In this document: positions 24,960 through 33,252 of the stretch, in pieces
Position numbering within the stretch: the first letter of the stretch is position 1
How the letters are laid out: the number at the start of each line of letters is the position of its first letter
Assembly: GCA_964448465.1 (NCBI GenBank)
Contig: CAYUVY010000003.1
Location: 12,388 to 76,387, forward strand
Length of the DNA: 64,000 bases
DNA from: CAYTYZ01 sp964448465
GTDB taxonomy: Bacteria > Patescibacteriota > Microgenomatia > UBA12405
Direction: 5' to 3'
Notes under the pieces: generated by a model
What the model was told of the DNA's origin: nothing
Database searches by the model: none
Seen by the model: the letters and a program-made list of their open reading frames with translations, nothing else
Position numbers and translations under genes: made by a program

Positions 24960-25422
24960 CTAAAATAAAGAGTAGGTCGGAGAGGCGGTTGAGATAGACC
25001 AAGAAATCTGAGTTTGTTTTTTGAGTTTGAGAAAGAGTAACTAAGGTGCGCTCGGCGCGGCGGGCAACGGTTCGACAAACGTGGGCCAAAGCTTCGGTGG
25101 GATTATCACCCGGGATGAGAAAATTTTTTAGGGCTGGAAGAGTTGGTTCGTAACGATGAATAAAGTTTTCTAAAGATGTAATATCAGCCTGAATATTGGG
25201 ATAGTTGGTATTGTAGGCAAGCTCCCCAGAAATGGACCATAGACTTATTTGAATTTGATGAAGTAGCTCTTGATATTTTTTGGCTTGAAATTTTAGCAAG
25301 CCCAAATATGACTGAAGTTCGTCTATGGTACCCACGCACTCCAGCAAAGCCGAGTTTTTTGCGACTACTTGGCCTTGCCAGCGACTTTGACCATCATCTC
25401 CAGTTTTAGTAGTTATACCCAT
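24931..25422 (-). CDS. Cob(I)alamin adenosyltransferase, PduO type
   Basis: This 163-residue protein has the PduO-type ATP site near the N-terminus (TTKTGDDGQSRW), the conserved GTIDELQSYLG near residue 31, and the C-terminal signature VCRTVARRAERTL near 120, then a YLNRLSDLLFILAR helix. It transfers adenosyl from ATP to cob(I)alamin to make coenzyme B12. It begins 3 bases after the nrdJ stop, so it is coupled to the enzyme that needs the cofactor. No corrinoid synthesis gene is in the window, which suggests salvage. Confidence 0.92.
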   Translation of the reverse strand: MGITTKTGDDGQSRWQGQVVAKNSALLECVGTIDELQSYLGLLKFQAKKYQELLHQIQISLWSISGELAYNTNYPNIQADITSLENFIHRYEPTLPALKNFLIPGDNPTEALAHVCRTVARRAERTLVTLSQTQKTNSDFLVYLNRLSDLLFILARLCVPQSP

Positions 25423-25425
25423 AGG

Positions 25426-27870
25426 TTATGAACATTTACTGTAACCACAAAAGGCATTACTACATTTGTAGCAACCTTCTTCGGCATAAAGAGGGCTTTT
25501 GCAGTCGGGACACAAATCAAATTTTCCCTCGGAAGTGATCCGACTTTCCTCAAGACTTGTAGCATTGACGTTTTGAGAGAGGTTAAAAGAATTGTCTTGT
25601 TTACCTACTTGTAGTTGACTCCCTTGTTCCAATTCGAGTAAGGATTTACCCACCGCGTCGAACATGCTTAAAGTCATATCTTTGCCAAAGCCAATTTTTT
25701 GGCCACAAGAAATTCCGACTAATTCTTTGGCAATTTCATCAATCTTGGCACCGTATTTTAGGGCCAAAGAAGCAAGACGGCCAGTAACTTCAGCCGCCCC
25801 AGCTAGGTAGCCACCACTTTTACCTAGATTAACAAACATTTCTACGGGGCCATCACCAGGTTCAAAAAATACGGAGGTATAAACTTTGCCCACATCACAG
25901 GGTTTTCGGATACGAATCCCCATAGCAGTTTGAGGAGTAGCCTTTTTTAGTGGTTTAGGTAGGTCCACGGTTTTGTCTTTTTCTTTGACTTGTTGGAGCA
26001 CTTCTTTTTCGCGAGAGCCACTGCGATAAATTGTAATACCTTTGGTACCCAAGGAATAAGAAAGTGTGTAGGCGGTGCGGACATCTTCCACGGTGGCATT
26101 TTTAGGAAAGTTAATAGTTTTGGAAACGGCATTATCCACATATTCTTGAAAAGCAGCTTGAACACGCACATGCCACTCGGGAGAAATTTCCAAAGCGGTG
26201 GTATAAATATCTTTGACATCCTGTGGAATTTCTTCCAAGCCGGCCAATTTCCCTCCGTTTTTGACAATTTTTTCTAAAAGTTCGTCGTTTTTCAGACCTA
26301 GTTGTTCCAATTTTTCCATAAAAACAGGATTCATCATAAACAACTTTTTGCCTTCAATGGTGTTGCGTTGGTAGCCAAGACTAAAGGCTGGCTCGATGCC
26401 AGAACTACAATCGGCGATCATACTAATAGTGCCAGTGGGGGCAATGGTGGTAAGCGCCATGTTGCGGGGTTTGTAGTCGGTATTGGCAAAAACACTGACG
26501 TTCCAATACGGAAAGACTCCGCGCTTGACTGCTAGACGGACAGTTTCTTCTTTGGAAGCATCAGAAATAAACTTCATGACTTTGCGAGCCCAAGTGATGC
26601 CTTCTTCAGAATCGTATTTGACGCCAAGTTTAAACAACATGTCGGCAAAACCCATGACTCCCAAACCAATGCGGCGGGTACTACTAACCATTTGGCGAAT
26701 TTTATCTACCGGAAACTCGTTTACTTCAACGACATTATCTAAAAAGTGGATGGCTAAATAAACGGCTTGCTTTAGGGAAACCCAATCTAGATCCTTGTTG
26801 CTCTTATCAACAAATTTAGCTAAATTTAGACTACCTAAATTGCAGGCATCATAAGGCAAAAGTGGTTGTTCACCACAGGGATTTGTAGCTTCAATTAATC
26901 CGACTTGTGGAATGGGGTTGGAAGAGGGCTCGTTCATGCGATCGATGAAAACCAAACCGGGGTCGCCAAATTGCCAAGCCAAACGAGTAACTAAATTGAA
27001 AACTTTGTAGGCATTTAACTTCATAGTGACCTGGTTGTTTCTGGGATTGATTAGCTCGTAACCTTCACCATCTTGGGTGGCCTTGGCCCATTCGTAGAGT
27101 TTCTGGGTCCAAGATTCTACTTCGCGCAGCCGTGCATCTAAATCCCGATTAGCTTCGGCCTTGCGAATTTCTTCTACCACGTCTTCGGGAAAAGATTCGT
27201 CTTTGACAAAGGCTTTGTCGATGGGAACTTGATCCATAAACTTATTGGTAACGGCGAGCGATATGTTGAAGTTGGTTAAGGAATATTCATCCAGTTTGAC
27301 CACGGCAAAACGCAAAACATCGGGGTGGTGTACAGAGAGCATGCCCATATTAGCGCCGCGGCGCACGCCACCTTGTTTAATTTGAGAAGTGACATCATTG
27401 TAGGCCTGCATAAAACTGTTAGGACCGACTGTCGTACCACTACTACTAGCAATAAAATCGCCAAAAGGACGCAAGCGAGAGAAAGCAAAACCAGTGCCTC
27501 CGCCACTTTTGTGAATCAGGGCCATGTTGGTCATGGTTTCTAAAATTGATGGCATAGTATCGTCAATGGGTAGAACAAAACAGGCAGAAAGCTGTTGGTG
27601 GCGCTTGCCTGCATTAACTAGACACGGAGTATTAGGGAAAAACTTTTGTAAGGCCATTAACTCATAAAAAGAAAGAGCAGTTTGCTCTACTTCGGTGTCG
27701 GTGGCACCAAAACGAGCATCGCCTTTGGCAATGTTACTGGCCACACGCCAAAAAACATCAGAAGTGGACTCGATGACTTTGCCAGACTCGTCTTTAGTAC
27801 CATATCGTGTTTCACAAATATAAGTGGCATTTTCGGATAAAGCGGGAGCGATTAGTTTGGTAGTATCCAT
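25426..27870 (-). CDS. nrdJ: Adenosylcobalamin-dependent (class II) ribonucleotide reductase
   Basis: This 814-residue enzyme makes deoxynucleotides anaerobically or aerobically using a B12 radical. It has an N-terminal barrel with the active-site cysteine (SACFVLPI) near 88, the KSGGGTGFAFSRLRP segment, the radical-cysteine loop NPCGEQPLLPYDACNLGSLN near 330, and the APTGTISMIADCSSGIEP motif near 480. A Cys-rich tail follows (CPDCKSPLYAEEGCYKC then CGYSKC), consistent with the redox relay and zinc ribbon of the family. No N-terminal ATP-cone is obvious. It has a 5' leader with a NrdR box and is followed by the adenosyltransferase. Confidence 0.95.
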   Translation of the reverse strand: MDTTKLIAPALSENATYICETRYGTKDESGKVIESTSDVFWRVASNIAKGDARFGATDTEVEQTALSFYELMALQKFFPNTPCLVNAGKRHQQLSACFVLPIDDTMPSILETMTNMALIHKSGGGTGFAFSRLRPFGDFIASSSGTTVGPNSFMQAYNDVTSQIKQGGVRRGANMGMLSVHHPDVLRFAVVKLDEYSLTNFNISLAVTNKFMDQVPIDKAFVKDESFPEDVVEEIRKAEANRDLDARLREVESWTQKLYEWAKATQDGEGYELINPRNNQVTMKLNAYKVFNLVTRLAWQFGDPGLVFIDRMNEPSSNPIPQVGLIEATNPCGEQPLLPYDACNLGSLNLAKFVDKSNKDLDWVSLKQAVYLAIHFLDNVVEVNEFPVDKIRQMVSSTRRIGLGVMGFADMLFKLGVKYDSEEGITWARKVMKFISDASKEETVRLAVKRGVFPYWNVSVFANTDYKPRNMALTTIAPTGTISMIADCSSGIEPAFSLGYQRNTIEGKKLFMMNPVFMEKLEQLGLKNDELLEKIVKNGGKLAGLEEIPQDVKDIYTTALEISPEWHVRVQAAFQEYVDNAVSKTINFPKNATVEDVRTAYTLSYSLGTKGITIYRSGSREKEVLQQVKEKDKTVDLPKPLKKATPQTAMGIRIRKPCDVGKVYTSVFFEPGDGPVEMFVNLGKSGGYLAGAAEVTGRLASLALKYGAKIDEIAKELVGISCGQKIGFGKDMTLSMFDAVGKSLLELEQGSQLQVGKQDNSFNLSQNVNATSLEESRITSEGKFDLCPDCKSPLYAEEGCYKCSNAFCGYSKCS

Positions 27871-27915
27871 AGTGTTTTTGGAGTAAATATGTATTTAATA
27901 AGTTTGGGAGCACTA

Positions 27916-27931
27916 ACACTACAGGTAGTGT
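27916..27931. promoter_or_regulatory. NrdR box upstream of nrdJ
   Basis: ACACTACAGGTAGTGT is a 16-base palindrome matching the NrdR box pattern ACACWATATNTWGTGT in both outer half-sites. It lies 46 bases before the nrdJ ATG. A third half-site, ACACTA at 27941-27946, lies 9 bases beyond it with a degenerate partner, and an AT dyad TAAATATGTATTTA lies at 27884-27897. A TATATA on the minus strand (27938-27933) sits between the half-sites, so bound NrdR would cover the promoter. The nrdR gene is at 17691. Confidence 0.75.
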
Positions 27932-28038
27932 TTATATACAACACTACAGACAACATGTAGCCATTGCAAGGTATCAAATGTTATAAATTTGGCTGGCAGT
28001 CGTATTAATACATAGTTATTAAATTTAAGGTAAAAAAT

Positions 28039-28704
28039 ATGAATATTAAACAGGTGCTGGTAACTTCTTCAATGTTAGTTATGGCTTTTGGTTGGATGCC
28101 TACGCAAGTAATGGCAGTAGGTAAGGTGGTCAGACCGATTAAACAAGAGCTAAAGATGGAAAAGAAAGAGATGAAAGAAGAAATTAAGACTATGCGAAAA
28201 GAGTGGGGACAAGCAATCATGAATGGCAAAATTGAAGGAATTTCAGGTAGCGTTTTGACTGTATCTAAAGAAGGTAAAACTTATACCGTAAACACAGATG
28301 ATAAGACCTTGTACACTAGAAAATTTGGTGGCAAAGCTAGCTTGGGTGAATTTACTACCGGGGACATGGTCAATGTTCGTGGTAGCTTTACTGATCAAGC
28401 AAAAACTACGGTATTAGCCAAATATATTCGAGATATTTCTATTCAAAAAAGATGGGGAAGTTTTGAGGGGACAGTAAAATCAGGCTCTAACCTAAGTTGG
28501 GTAGTGACTACAAAGAACAGAGGTGATTTAAATGTGACCCTGGATGCAAATACTAAATTAACAGATAGAAAGGGCAAAACTATCACTGGTGCAGAGGTGG
28601 TAGTTGGCAACAAAGTGGTGGTTAGCGGTGTGTGGAACACAGTGGGCAATACTTTGACTCAGGTGACTAAACTTAGAGACATCAGTCTTCCAGTCAGGAA
28701 CTAG
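28039..28704 (+). CDS. Secreted protein with two DUF5666-like OB-fold repeats
   Basis: This 221-residue protein has a signal peptide ending at VMA (about residue 26), a charged helical linker (KQELKMEKKEMKEEIKTM), then two similar beta-rich repeats. The first is GKIEGISGSVLTVSKEGKTY at about 68 and the second GSFEGTVKSGSNLSWVVTTK at about 139; each runs on to a 'GDMVNVRGSF' or 'GNKVVVSGVW' strand. This is the DUF5666/OB-like pattern of unknown binding role. AAGG lies 8 bases before the ATG. A strong terminator follows 22 bases after the stop. It is divergent from nrdJ across a 168-base regulatory region. Confidence 0.65.
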   Translation: MNIKQVLVTSSMLVMAFGWMPTQVMAVGKVVRPIKQELKMEKKEMKEEIKTMRKEWGQAIMNGKIEGISGSVLTVSKEGKTYTVNTDDKTLYTRKFGGKASLGEFTTGDMVNVRGSFTDQAKTTVLAKYIRDISIQKRWGSFEGTVKSGSNLSWVVTTKNRGDLNVTLDANTKLTDRKGKTITGAEVVVGNKVVVSGVWNTVGNTLTQVTKLRDISLPVRN

Positions 28705-28726
28705 CCTACCTGCCTTATTAGTTGGT

Positions 28727-28765
28727 CCCCTTCCCGATAAACATCGCGGAGGGGGATTTTTTTTG
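28727..28765 (+). terminator. Intrinsic terminator after the DUF5666-like gene
   Basis: A stem of nine pairs begins TCCCC and ends GGGGA, with an inner CGAT/ATCG stem around an AAAC loop and one bulged C. It is followed directly by eight T. It is the clearest rho-independent terminator in the window. It also separates this gene from the convergent sulfite-oxidase-like gene. Confidence 0.88.
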
Positions 28766-28773
28766 GTCAAAAA

Positions 28774-29340
28774 CTAGGAATAGCGCTCTTCAAGAAGTGG
28801 GTCGCCGTGGTTGTGGTAGCCGCGGGTTTCCCAGTAGCCAGGAATGTCAACTTCGGAAAATTTGATGGCACAAAGGAACTTAGAACTTTTCCAACCGTAA
28901 AGCTTAGGAATGACAACGCGTACCGGACCGCCTAGTTGGATAGGGATATCTTTGGCATCCATCTGGGTGGCGATAATCACGTCATCCCAGGACAATAATT
29001 CTTCCAAAGACAAATTGGTGCTATAGCCATCGTAGCCTTCGAAGATGACAAATTTTGCCTTAGAATTGGGTTTAACTAAATTGACAATAGTCTTGAAATT
29101 TACCCCGGTAAAAGCTTGGCCAAACTTGGACCAACGGGTGACACAGTGAAAATCAAGAGTATATTGTTTTTGCTCTAGCTCGTTAAACTGCTCCCAGTTA
29201 AATTCAAGTTCCCTTTCAACTTGCCCATAAATTTTAAGTTTCCAGGCGGACTTGGAAATGTTGGGGTAATCCCAACGGATGGGTGGCATGGCGACAAATT
29301 CGTCGTGTTCTATTTGGCCGGGAGGAAGTAATTTGGACAT
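28774..29340 (-). CDS. Sulfite-oxidase-like molybdopterin protein (YuiH type)
   Basis: This 188-residue protein is a single molybdopterin-binding sulfite oxidase domain. It has the metal-ligand cysteine in DFHCVTRWS (C66), the pterin contacts GYDGYSTNLSLEEL, and the PVRVVIPKLYGWKSSKF signature near 143. No twin-arginine signal or haem domain is present, so it is a cytosolic stand-alone form like Bacillus YuiH. Its electron partner is unknown. It starts leaderless (GATAAT ending 5 bases before the ATG). The SNase stop lies 31 bases inside it. No molybdopterin synthesis gene is visible. Confidence 0.85.
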   Translation of the reverse strand: MSKLLPPGQIEHDEFVAMPPIRWDYPNISKSAWKLKIYGQVERELEFNWEQFNELEQKQYTLDFHCVTRWSKFGQAFTGVNFKTIVNLVKPNSKAKFVIFEGYDGYSTNLSLEELLSWDDVIIATQMDAKDIPIQLGGPVRVVIPKLYGWKSSKFLCAIKFSEVDIPGYWETRGYHNHGDPLLEERYS

Positions 29341-29858
29341 AGAGAATTATCCCATAGACCCAGGTGGTTGTCGTGAGCGGATTGTTGCTTTTGGCGAAAG
29401 TCGGCTTGGTATTTGTGAGGAATGCCTTGATAGGTATATTCAAAAGCATAACCATTTTCTACTAAATATTGATTGACAAACAGGCCATCGCTGCGATAAA
29501 CATAGCGCAAAAGTCGGCCATATTTGTCCACTAAATTTTGGCTGGAATCAATTTCTAGTTTAACCTGAGTATTATTTAAGAGTTCTTTGGTTTTGCCACT
29601 CGCCTCTTGCCCAAAACATTCTTCTTGGGTTACCCCACTGGCAACTTCTGGAGTGTTTATACCAACTAGGCGAACCTTTTGTATTCGGAGTTGTGGGTCT
29701 TGAACTTCAATGGTGTCGCCGTCGACAACTTTATAAACTAAATATAAGCCAGGAGAAGAAACAAAAAGGGGAGTGGATGGACGAAAATAAAAGAAAGCCA
29801 GAGCAGTAAGACAGGTAAGAAGAAAAATGATGAGTAAAATTTTTGTACTCTTTCGCAT
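29310..29858 (-). CDS. Membrane-anchored thermonuclease (SNase family)
   Basis: This 182-residue protein has an N-terminal membrane helix (about residues 6-24) and an SNase OB-fold domain. Catalytic residues are visible in order: YKVVDGDTIEV (Asp), VRLVGINTPE (Arg and Glu), and DKYGRLLRYVY (Arg). It should cut DNA and RNA outside the membrane, consistent with scavenging nucleotides. Three cysteines lie in the ectodomain (ECFG and a C-terminal SLCPNYF). The ATG at 29858 overlaps the mutM stop by one base and is preferred to a TTG 21 bases upstream. Confidence 0.9.
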   Translation of the reverse strand: MRKSTKILLIIFLLTCLTALAFFYFRPSTPLFVSSPGLYLVYKVVDGDTIEVQDPQLRIQKVRLVGINTPEVASGVTQEECFGQEASGKTKELLNNTQVKLEIDSSQNLVDKYGRLLRYVYRSDGLFVNQYLVENGYAFEYTYQGIPHKYQADFRQKQQSAHDNHLGLWDNSLCPNYFLPAK

Positions 29859-30751
29859 TATTTTTGACAGTGTGGGCAATAAACAGTAGTACGACCGCCT
29901 AACTGAATGGTTTTTAAAGGTTTTTTGCAGATAGAACAGGCTTGACCAGTTTTGCCATAAACTAGGTAAAAATTGGCATAGTTACCACGGCTGCCATCGG
30001 CTTTTAAATAGTTAGCTACAGAAGAACCGCCTTGAACTATGGCTCTGCTTAAAATGTCGATAATGGCTGTGTGTAAGGCATGGACTTCAGGTTTTTTTAG
30101 ACTAGAACAAAGACGGTCGGGACGAACTTTGGCCTGAAAACAAACCTCGTCACAATAAATGTTGCCCAGACCGGTAACTATCGATTGACCAAGAAGTGCA
30201 GTCTTTAATTTTAAATTTTTTAATTTTAAATTTTTATAAAGATAATCGGTAGTGAAGTTTGGGTCAAAGGGCTCCATACCTAGACTGGTAAAATGCTTTT
30301 GCTTTTCTAAGTCTTGTAAACGAGGATAGTACAAAAGATAGCCAAATTTGCGAACATCATTGTAATATAAAGTTCCTAAGTTTAGGGTAAAAATAAGATG
30401 GGTGTGTTGATGAGGTAATTTTAATGTAGATGCTTGTATGGGGTGGCCACCAAGAATTTGATTTTGAGAATCTTGGTAAACCAATTGGCCAGTCATTTTC
30501 AAATGGACAAGTAATATTTTGCCAGAATGAAAGTGAAAAATTAAATTCTTGGCTCGACGAGTAATCTGAATTATTTTTTGGTTTACTAGTTCTTGTTGGA
30601 AAGTTTGAGTTTTGGCAGTGGTGGCTTGGCGCTGATTACCAGAGCCACTGACAAGTTTTGGTTCTTTTATTTGAATGTTTAGGATAGTTTTTTGAAGCAA
30701 TAGTGGCTCTAGACCAAGGCGAAGAGACTCAACTTCAGGAAGTTCTGGCAT
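29858..30751 (-). CDS. mutM: Formamidopyrimidine-DNA glycosylase MutM (Fpg)
   Basis: This 297-residue repair glycosylase/AP lyase begins MPELPEVESL, giving the catalytic Pro-2 and Glu-3 after Met removal. It has the conserved Lys in LVHLKMTGQL near residue 72, the helix-two-turn-helix LGQSIVTGLGNIYCDEVCF near 187, and the C-terminal zinc finger CSICKK then CPHCQK. It excises 8-oxoguanine and formamidopyrimidines. It overlaps the SNase gene by one base and is divergent from the GT gene with 9 bases between the starts. The zinc finger is complete. Confidence 0.95.
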   Translation of the reverse strand: MPELPEVESLRLGLEPLLLQKTILNIQIKEPKLVSGSGNQRQATTAKTQTFQQELVNQKIIQITRRAKNLIFHFHSGKILLVHLKMTGQLVYQDSQNQILGGHPIQASTLKLPHQHTHLIFTLNLGTLYYNDVRKFGYLLYYPRLQDLEKQKHFTSLGMEPFDPNFTTDYLYKNLKLKNLKLKTALLGQSIVTGLGNIYCDEVCFQAKVRPDRLCSSLKKPEVHALHTAIIDILSRAIVQGGSSVANYLKADGSRGNYANFYLVYGKTGQACSICKKPLKTIQLGGRTTVYCPHCQK

Positions 30752-30760
30752 AATAGGTTA

Positions 30761-31996
30761 ATGAAGAAAATTTATATCCTTATTTTAACAGGGTTGGTAT
30801 TACTTAGACTGGTAAATCTAAACCAGTCCTTGTGGCTGGATGAAGCAATAACTGCACAAAAATCTAAAACTCTTGGATGGACTGAGTTGATTGGTAGTTA
30901 TAGTGTGGCGGATTTTCACCCACCTTTGCATTATTTTGTAACTAAAATATTTGCGGACGTCTTTGGCTACAACGAATTTGGTTTACGCCTACCTTCAATC
31001 TTGGCCTGTGTATTGGCAGCTTTTTTTGTCTACAAGTTGGGTGGTAGATGGGCCAGTGTTTTGTTTTTGGCTAACCCTTTGGTATTTTATTATTCCCAAG
31101 AGGCACGGATGTACATGTTGGCCTGTGCACTATTGTTGGGAACCTGGTGGGGAGTTAAAAATAAGAAATGGTGGGCTAATATTTTGGCAATGCTTTCGCT
31201 GTTTACTTTTTACGGTAGCGGATTTTTTCTGGTGGCTATTTTATTTACATACAGAAAAAACTGGAAGTATTTCTTGCCTGGAATGCTGATGGCCATGTTG
31301 GCCTTGGCTCCTCTACTGCAATTACAATTAAAAAATTCCCAGGTAATGCTTGCTGAAGTAAAAAATTGGGGATTAGTACTAGGAAAGGTGGAGGTAAAAA
31401 ATTTAGTTTTGTTTCCTTTGAAATTTTTTACAGGCAGGGTTTCCTTTTATCCTAAATTTGTTTATTTTATCTTAGGTGGAATATGGGGATTTGGATTATT
31501 TATTTTAGGGATGGTAAAGGCAAAAAAGCAGTTACTAATTATACCAATCTTGTTGGCAATAATTATTTCCCTAAAAGCTCCCATGTTGCTGTATTTTCGC
31601 TATTTATATTTGGTACCAGTGTTGTGTCTAGGCTTGGCCAGATATTCGCAAAAACTAAAAGTTATTTTTTTACTGGGAAGTTTACTTTGGATAATGTTTT
31701 ATGTATTAGATAGCAACCAGTGGCGAGAAGATTGGCAAGGGCTGGCCAGAAGTTTGGAGGCAAACAGCACAATTTTACTACCGAGTAATTTTGCAGATAC
31801 GGTTAATTTTTATAGAAATGATGTAAGAACTGTGGATATTCGCGAGCCCCAATTAGAGGAAATGGTGTATGCCACAGACTATGGAAGTGAAATCATGGGA
31901 ATTAATTATATGGTGCAAATGAAAAGTTTAGGATATAAAATAATTGCAAAAAAAAGCTTTCGGAAAATTAATCTAGATATTTGGAAAAAAATTTAG
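30761..31996 (+). CDS. GT39-like membrane glycosyltransferase
   Basis: This 411-residue polytopic protein has an acidic motif in the first loop (LWLDEAITA, Asp-Glu at 27-28) and DFHPPLHYF near 51. About nine helices follow, with a short C-terminal soluble part. This is the plan of PMT_2/GT-C enzymes using polyprenyl phosphate sugars outside the membrane. A CATAAT hexamer (30749-30754) ends 6 bases before the ATG and overlaps the mutM start codon, so expression is again leaderless. No other glycan gene adjoins it; the acceptor is unknown. Confidence 0.7.
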   Translation: MKKIYILILTGLVLLRLVNLNQSLWLDEAITAQKSKTLGWTELIGSYSVADFHPPLHYFVTKIFADVFGYNEFGLRLPSILACVLAAFFVYKLGGRWASVLFLANPLVFYYSQEARMYMLACALLLGTWWGVKNKKWWANILAMLSLFTFYGSGFFLVAILFTYRKNWKYFLPGMLMAMLALAPLLQLQLKNSQVMLAEVKNWGLVLGKVEVKNLVLFPLKFFTGRVSFYPKFVYFILGGIWGFGLFILGMVKAKKQLLIIPILLAIIISLKAPMLLYFRYLYLVPVLCLGLARYSQKLKVIFLLGSLLWIMFYVLDSNQWREDWQGLARSLEANSTILLPSNFADTVNFYRNDVRTVDIREPQLEEMVYATDYGSEIMGINYMVQMKSLGYKIIAKKSFRKINLDIWKKI

Positions 31997-32136
31997 GGTT
32001 GTTGAACTTGAGAGGTGGGACGTAGATCTTGAGACATGGATTTTTTGGCAAAAAAAGTGAGAGCCAGACCAGCCAAAGCACAGAGGACCAAAACTAAAAC
32101 TGGAAGGGTGTTTTCTTGAAAATATTGTTTAGTCAT
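31993..32136 (-). CDS. Small 47-residue membrane protein
   Basis: This short reading frame encodes one hydrophobic helix (LPVLVLVLCALAGLALTFF), followed by a polar tail ending QVQQP. It fills the only gap between the convergent GT gene and the pseudouridine synthase gene. Its stop overlaps the GT stop by 4 bases. TATAAT lies 16 bases before the ATG. It follows the pseudouridine synthase gene on the same strand. No family is recognised; coding is inferred from composition, position and the promoter-like hexamer. Confidence 0.45.
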   Translation of the reverse strand: MTKQYFQENTLPVLVLVLCALAGLALTFFAKKSMSQDLRPTSQVQQP

Positions 32137-32166
32137 GATCAGAGTTGTTCTGATTATAGCAATTGG

Positions 32167-32868
32167 CTACTTTGTGGCAAGTACTAGATCTAGGTCTTTT
32201 TTGGTTAGCAAACGCCACTGGCCGGGTTTTAAGTTTCCCAAATCAAGCTTTCCTACTGAAAGGCGAGATAATTCTAAGAGAGTTAGACTGATGGCATCGC
32301 ACATGCGACGAATTTGGCGATTTTTCCCTTCGTAAATTGTCAAATCAACTACGTCTGGCTTGACCTGGTGGACTTTGGCCGGTTGGGTTTTGTAACCATC
32401 CTCTAGTTCTATTCCTTCACGTAAATAGCGAAGTTGAATTGGAGTGGCAGGACTCGCTAGAAGCAAGCGATAAGTTTTGGGTAATTTAAAGCGAGGGGAA
32501 GTTAATTTGTTGGTAAATTCCCCGTCGTTGGTTAACAATAGTAAACCAGCTGTTTGGTAATCTAGCCTACCTACTGGGTAAACTTTGTATTCCTTGGGGA
32601 TTAAATCGAGAACCGAAGGGCGATTGAATTGATCTTGAGTAGTGGTGATGTAACCAATTGGCTTATACAACAAAAGATAGATCAGGGAATTGGAAATGGG
32701 ATTGTAAGGTTTGCCGTCGATGGTAATTCGATCTTTACTAAGATCAATCTGTTGACCCAAGGTTGCCCTTTGGCCGTTAACGCTTATTCGACCAGCGGCA
32801 ACAAATAGGTCGACTTTACGCCGGGCTAGGAAGCCTTGGTTGGCTAAATATTTGTTAAGTCTGATCAT
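32167..32868 (-). CDS. rRNA pseudouridine synthase, RsuA/RluB family
   Basis: This 233-residue enzyme has an N-terminal S4 RNA-binding domain (MIRLNKYLANQGFLARRK, residues 1-18) and a catalytic domain with the GRLDYQTAGLLLLTNDGE motif, whose Asp near 106 is the nucleophile. The family's EGKNRQIRRMCD segment lies near 184. It isomerises a uridine in 16S or 23S rRNA; RluB-type is the more common form in small genomes, but this cannot be settled here. TATAAT ends 8 bases before the ATG. That hexamer overlaps the -10 of divergent dgkA. Confidence 0.92.
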   Translation of the reverse strand: MIRLNKYLANQGFLARRKVDLFVAAGRISVNGQRATLGQQIDLSKDRITIDGKPYNPISNSLIYLLLYKPIGYITTTQDQFNRPSVLDLIPKEYKVYPVGRLDYQTAGLLLLTNDGEFTNKLTSPRFKLPKTYRLLLASPATPIQLRYLREGIELEDGYKTQPAKVHQVKPDVVDLTIYEGKNRQIRRMCDAISLTLLELSRLSVGKLDLGNLKPGQWRLLTKKDLDLVLATK

Positions 32869-32875
32869 CTGTTGC

Positions 32876-32882
32876 TATTATA
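32876..32882. promoter_or_regulatory. Overlapping divergent -10 elements (rluB-like / dgkA)
   Basis: Within seven bases, the top strand reads TATTAT (32876-32881) five bases before the dgkA ATG. The bottom strand reads TATAAT (32882-32877) eight bases before the pseudouridine synthase ATG. Only 18 bases separate the two start codons. This is the same arrangement as at 24206. A TTGTTA at 32852 is a possible plus-strand -35 with an 18-base spacer. Confidence 0.6.
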
Positions 32883-32886
32883 GTTT

Positions 32887-33252
32887 ATGGGCAAGAAGAT
32901 TAAACGATTTGGTATGAGCTTTGTCTGGGCGTATCGAGGGATAAGAGAAGCTGCCACAGAACGGAATTTTCAGATACACGGGTTGATTATGTTTTGCGTG
33001 GTAATTGCTGGTTATTACTATCAGATTAAAGCTTGGGAGTGGGTAGCGATTTTTTTGGCAAGTGCCATTGTTTTTGGATTTGAACTAATTAATAGTGCTA
33101 TAGAAAGGCTGGCTGACCTCATGAAGGTCAAGTTAAAATTAAAATATGGAGACACTACGGTGATTCGAGATATGGCAGCGGGAGCAGTATTGATATCGGC
33201 CTTTTTTGCAACCCTTGTAGGTCTAGAGATCTTTGTGTTTAGGTTTTTTTAG
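32887..33252 (+). CDS. dgkA: Diacylglycerol/undecaprenol kinase, DgkA family
   Basis: This 121-residue, three-helix membrane enzyme carries the family's catalytic cluster FELINSAIERLAD near residue 66 and RDMAAGAVLISAF near 97. It phosphorylates diacylglycerol or undecaprenol with ATP, feeding lipid recycling or the glycan carrier pool. In Gram-positive-type cells the undecaprenol activity is usual, and that would suit the polyprenyl-phosphate-using enzymes here. Start is leaderless. Its 3' end overlaps the convergent DedA gene by 30 bases. Confidence 0.92.
   Translation: MGKKIKRFGMSFVWAYRGIREAATERNFQIHGLIMFCVVIAGYYYQIKAWEWVAIFLASAIVFGFELINSAIERLADLMKVKLKLKYGDTTVIRDMAAGAVLISAFFATLVGLEIFVFRFF

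Noticed and set aside
27936..27960. Second complete NrdR box
   Set aside because: Only the ACACTA half is convincing; the partner half is degenerate, so it is reported as a half-site.
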